Shown one piece after another: positions 62,683 through 64,000 of a stretch of DNA of 64,000 nucleotides. The number at the start of each line of letters is the position of its first letter. Positions within the stretch are counted from its first letter, which is position 1. The stretch spans positions 45,124,106 through 45,188,105 of the forward strand of contig OZ020303.1 of assembly GCA_963971305.1 (NCBI GenBank), read 5' to 3'. Below the pieces are notes generated by a model. The model did not search any database and was not told the DNA's origin. It saw only the letters and a program-made list of their open reading frames with translations. Position numbers and translations under genes: made by a program. Source of the stretch: Arcuatula senhousia. Lineage: Eukaryota; Mollusca; Bivalvia; Mytilida; Mytilidae.

Positions 62683-64000
62683 TAGCACTAGCCTGTGCTA
62701 GGAGAGAGGACCGGACTACCACATGGATATAGTAATACGGAGAAAAACTGAAGACAAAGGAAATAATATGCGGAGATCACAACGTTAACAGATATCTTTC
62801 CTGTCACTTGCTGTGTGTTGGTGTGCTAATTGATAAGCACTAGCTTGTGTTAGGAGAGAGGACTGGACTACAGCACGAAGACAGTAATACACAGAAGAAA
62901 TACACACGCAGAGATTGGCAATGTCGCGGAAATCTTCCCTGGTATTTGCTACGTGCTGGTATTTCAAATGACAATAAGCACTAGCCTGTGCTGGGAGAGA
63001 AGACCGGACTACAACACGAAAGCAGTAATACAGAAACTACTAGACTTGGGAGAAATACGCATGACAAGTGCGACAATTTCACTGGAATCTTCCCTGGTAC
63101 TTGCTACGTGCTGGTGTTTTGGATGACAATTAGCACTAGCCTGTGCTAGGAGAGAGGACCGGACTACAACACGAAGGCAGTTATACAGAAACTACTAAAG
63201 ACTTAGGAGAAATACGCATGATGAGAGCGACAATTTCACGGGAATCTTCCCTGGTACTTGCTACGTGCTGATGTTTTGGATGACAATTAGCACTAGCCTG
63301 TGCTAGGAAAGAAGACCACAGAGCAACACGGAACAAATTGCAATACAGTGAAACCTGTTGGATATAAGAGGAGATGTTTTCATGTCTCGAAACTAATACC
63401 CTGTGTATGTTTTTTTACTAACCAAATGTACTATATGTACTTAAAATGTTCCGTTTAACTTGTTTTATTTATATATATATAAAAAACAAAAGACCATGTT
63501 AACCGCACCGCCTCCAGAAATTCAATATTAATCAAATGAAAAAAATATCAAATTCCAAATTCTTACCTCAGACTTTTGACATCTTCAAATTTTGAATCAT
63601 GACTTGCTCTAAAATAACAAAGTTCTGACGTACTTATCTTCTCCACGAAAAGCACGTGCCGAATAGTCCTCTAAAAGTACATTTACCTAACTATTTTTAG
63701 ATATCGATTTTCCATGTCCCACTCCTCGCATTTCCGTATGTAAGTCCAATACTCCCCCTCCCCCTTTTTTACAAATACAACCCAGACCTAATCACAACCA
63801 GGCAATATAAATTACCATTTCTACAACCATTTAATAATATTCCATAAGTACCCACCCTTAATTTTTTTTTCGAAAGTTAAAAAAAACGTATTCTTTCCAT
63901 GAAAATAAGTTAAATCATCTGCAAGCCGTCCATAGTTCTTGTATTTTTACAACTTTTTAAGGGATTATTGAACTGAGGGACCATATGACCCGGAAGCGAT
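62683..64000 (+). repeat. Satellite unit U34 (partial, 1318 bp)
   Basis: Cut by the window edge in the spacer. Has CTAATTGATAAGC (near 62827) and TTTTATTTA (near 63464), as in U5. Confidence 0.95.

Larger units (their letters stand above)
37499..64000 (+). repeat. Composite satellite array, right block (rest of U19 to U34)
   Basis: Continuation of the left block in the same orientation and exact phase after the LTR element. It includes a subfamily of shorter units (U20-U24, 1671-1675 bp) defined by a net 13-bp loss in monomer 1, then standard units (U25-U34, 1687-1690 bp). The right edge cuts U34. The two blocks together give about 58.2 kb of satellite. Confidence 0.97.

Noticed and set aside
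1..64000. rDNA intergenic spacer, 5S, histone or snRNA tandem cluster
   Set aside because: No matching gene sequence was recognised in the unit on either strand.

Overview
The window is eukaryotic, non-genic, AT-rich DNA: one very long head-to-tail satellite array interrupted once by a young LTR retrotransposon. There is no operon structure, no rRNA or tRNA gene, no CRISPR array and no convincing cellular protein gene. The host cannot be fixed from sequence alone. The architecture (about 150-bp tandem subrepeats embedded in a longer AT-rich unit, and a Gypsy-like element with a two-membrane-segment terminal ORF) reminds me most of marine bivalve molluscs, but that is a low-confidence inference.

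Layout. Positions 1-31689 and 37499-64000 are the same satellite in the same orientation and phase. The unit is about 1687 bp. I set its start at the TAGCAC hairpin of monomer 1 and number the units U0 to U34: 33 complete copies (U19 is split by the retrotransposon) and a partial copy at each end, so the array continues beyond the window on both sides. Each unit is composite. It holds four complete 141-157-bp monomers and a fifth monomer cut into two parts by a roughly 910-bp AT-rich spacer. The spacer carries an AT palindrome of variable length, an E-box, a polypyrimidine tract, an 8-bp-stem hairpin and a TATAAAAG box.

Units are nearly identical, and their rare variants are mostly shared by neighbours: U9-10, U11-12, U13-18, U20-24, U23-24, and a clear two-unit duplication U30-31/U32-33. 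This is the footprint of local unequal exchange. Two variant sets instead recur far apart (U4-5 with U33-34; the tail of U1 with the tails of U19-21).

Positions 31690-37498 hold a 5809-bp LTR element on the + strand. It has two 1860-bp LTRs (TG...CA) in which I saw one difference, a primer-binding-site candidate, a purine tract and a Gypsy-like 3' end. The 2089-bp internal region has no recognisable gag, protease, reverse transcriptase or integrase. It keeps only a 74-codon ORF and a 288-codon membrane-protein ORF that opens just behind a splice-acceptor-like sequence. The element is therefore non-autonomous and would need proteins supplied elsewhere. It sits in exact register in unit U19 with no visible target-site duplication, between two different satellite subfamilies. 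Each LTR carries a 72-bp direct repeat 1.1 kb apart whose copies end in splice-donor-like CAG|GTAAG and splice-acceptor-like TTTTCAG, suggesting an intron inside the LTR.

Comparisons between units were made by eye. Listed variants are those I saw, and others may have been missed.
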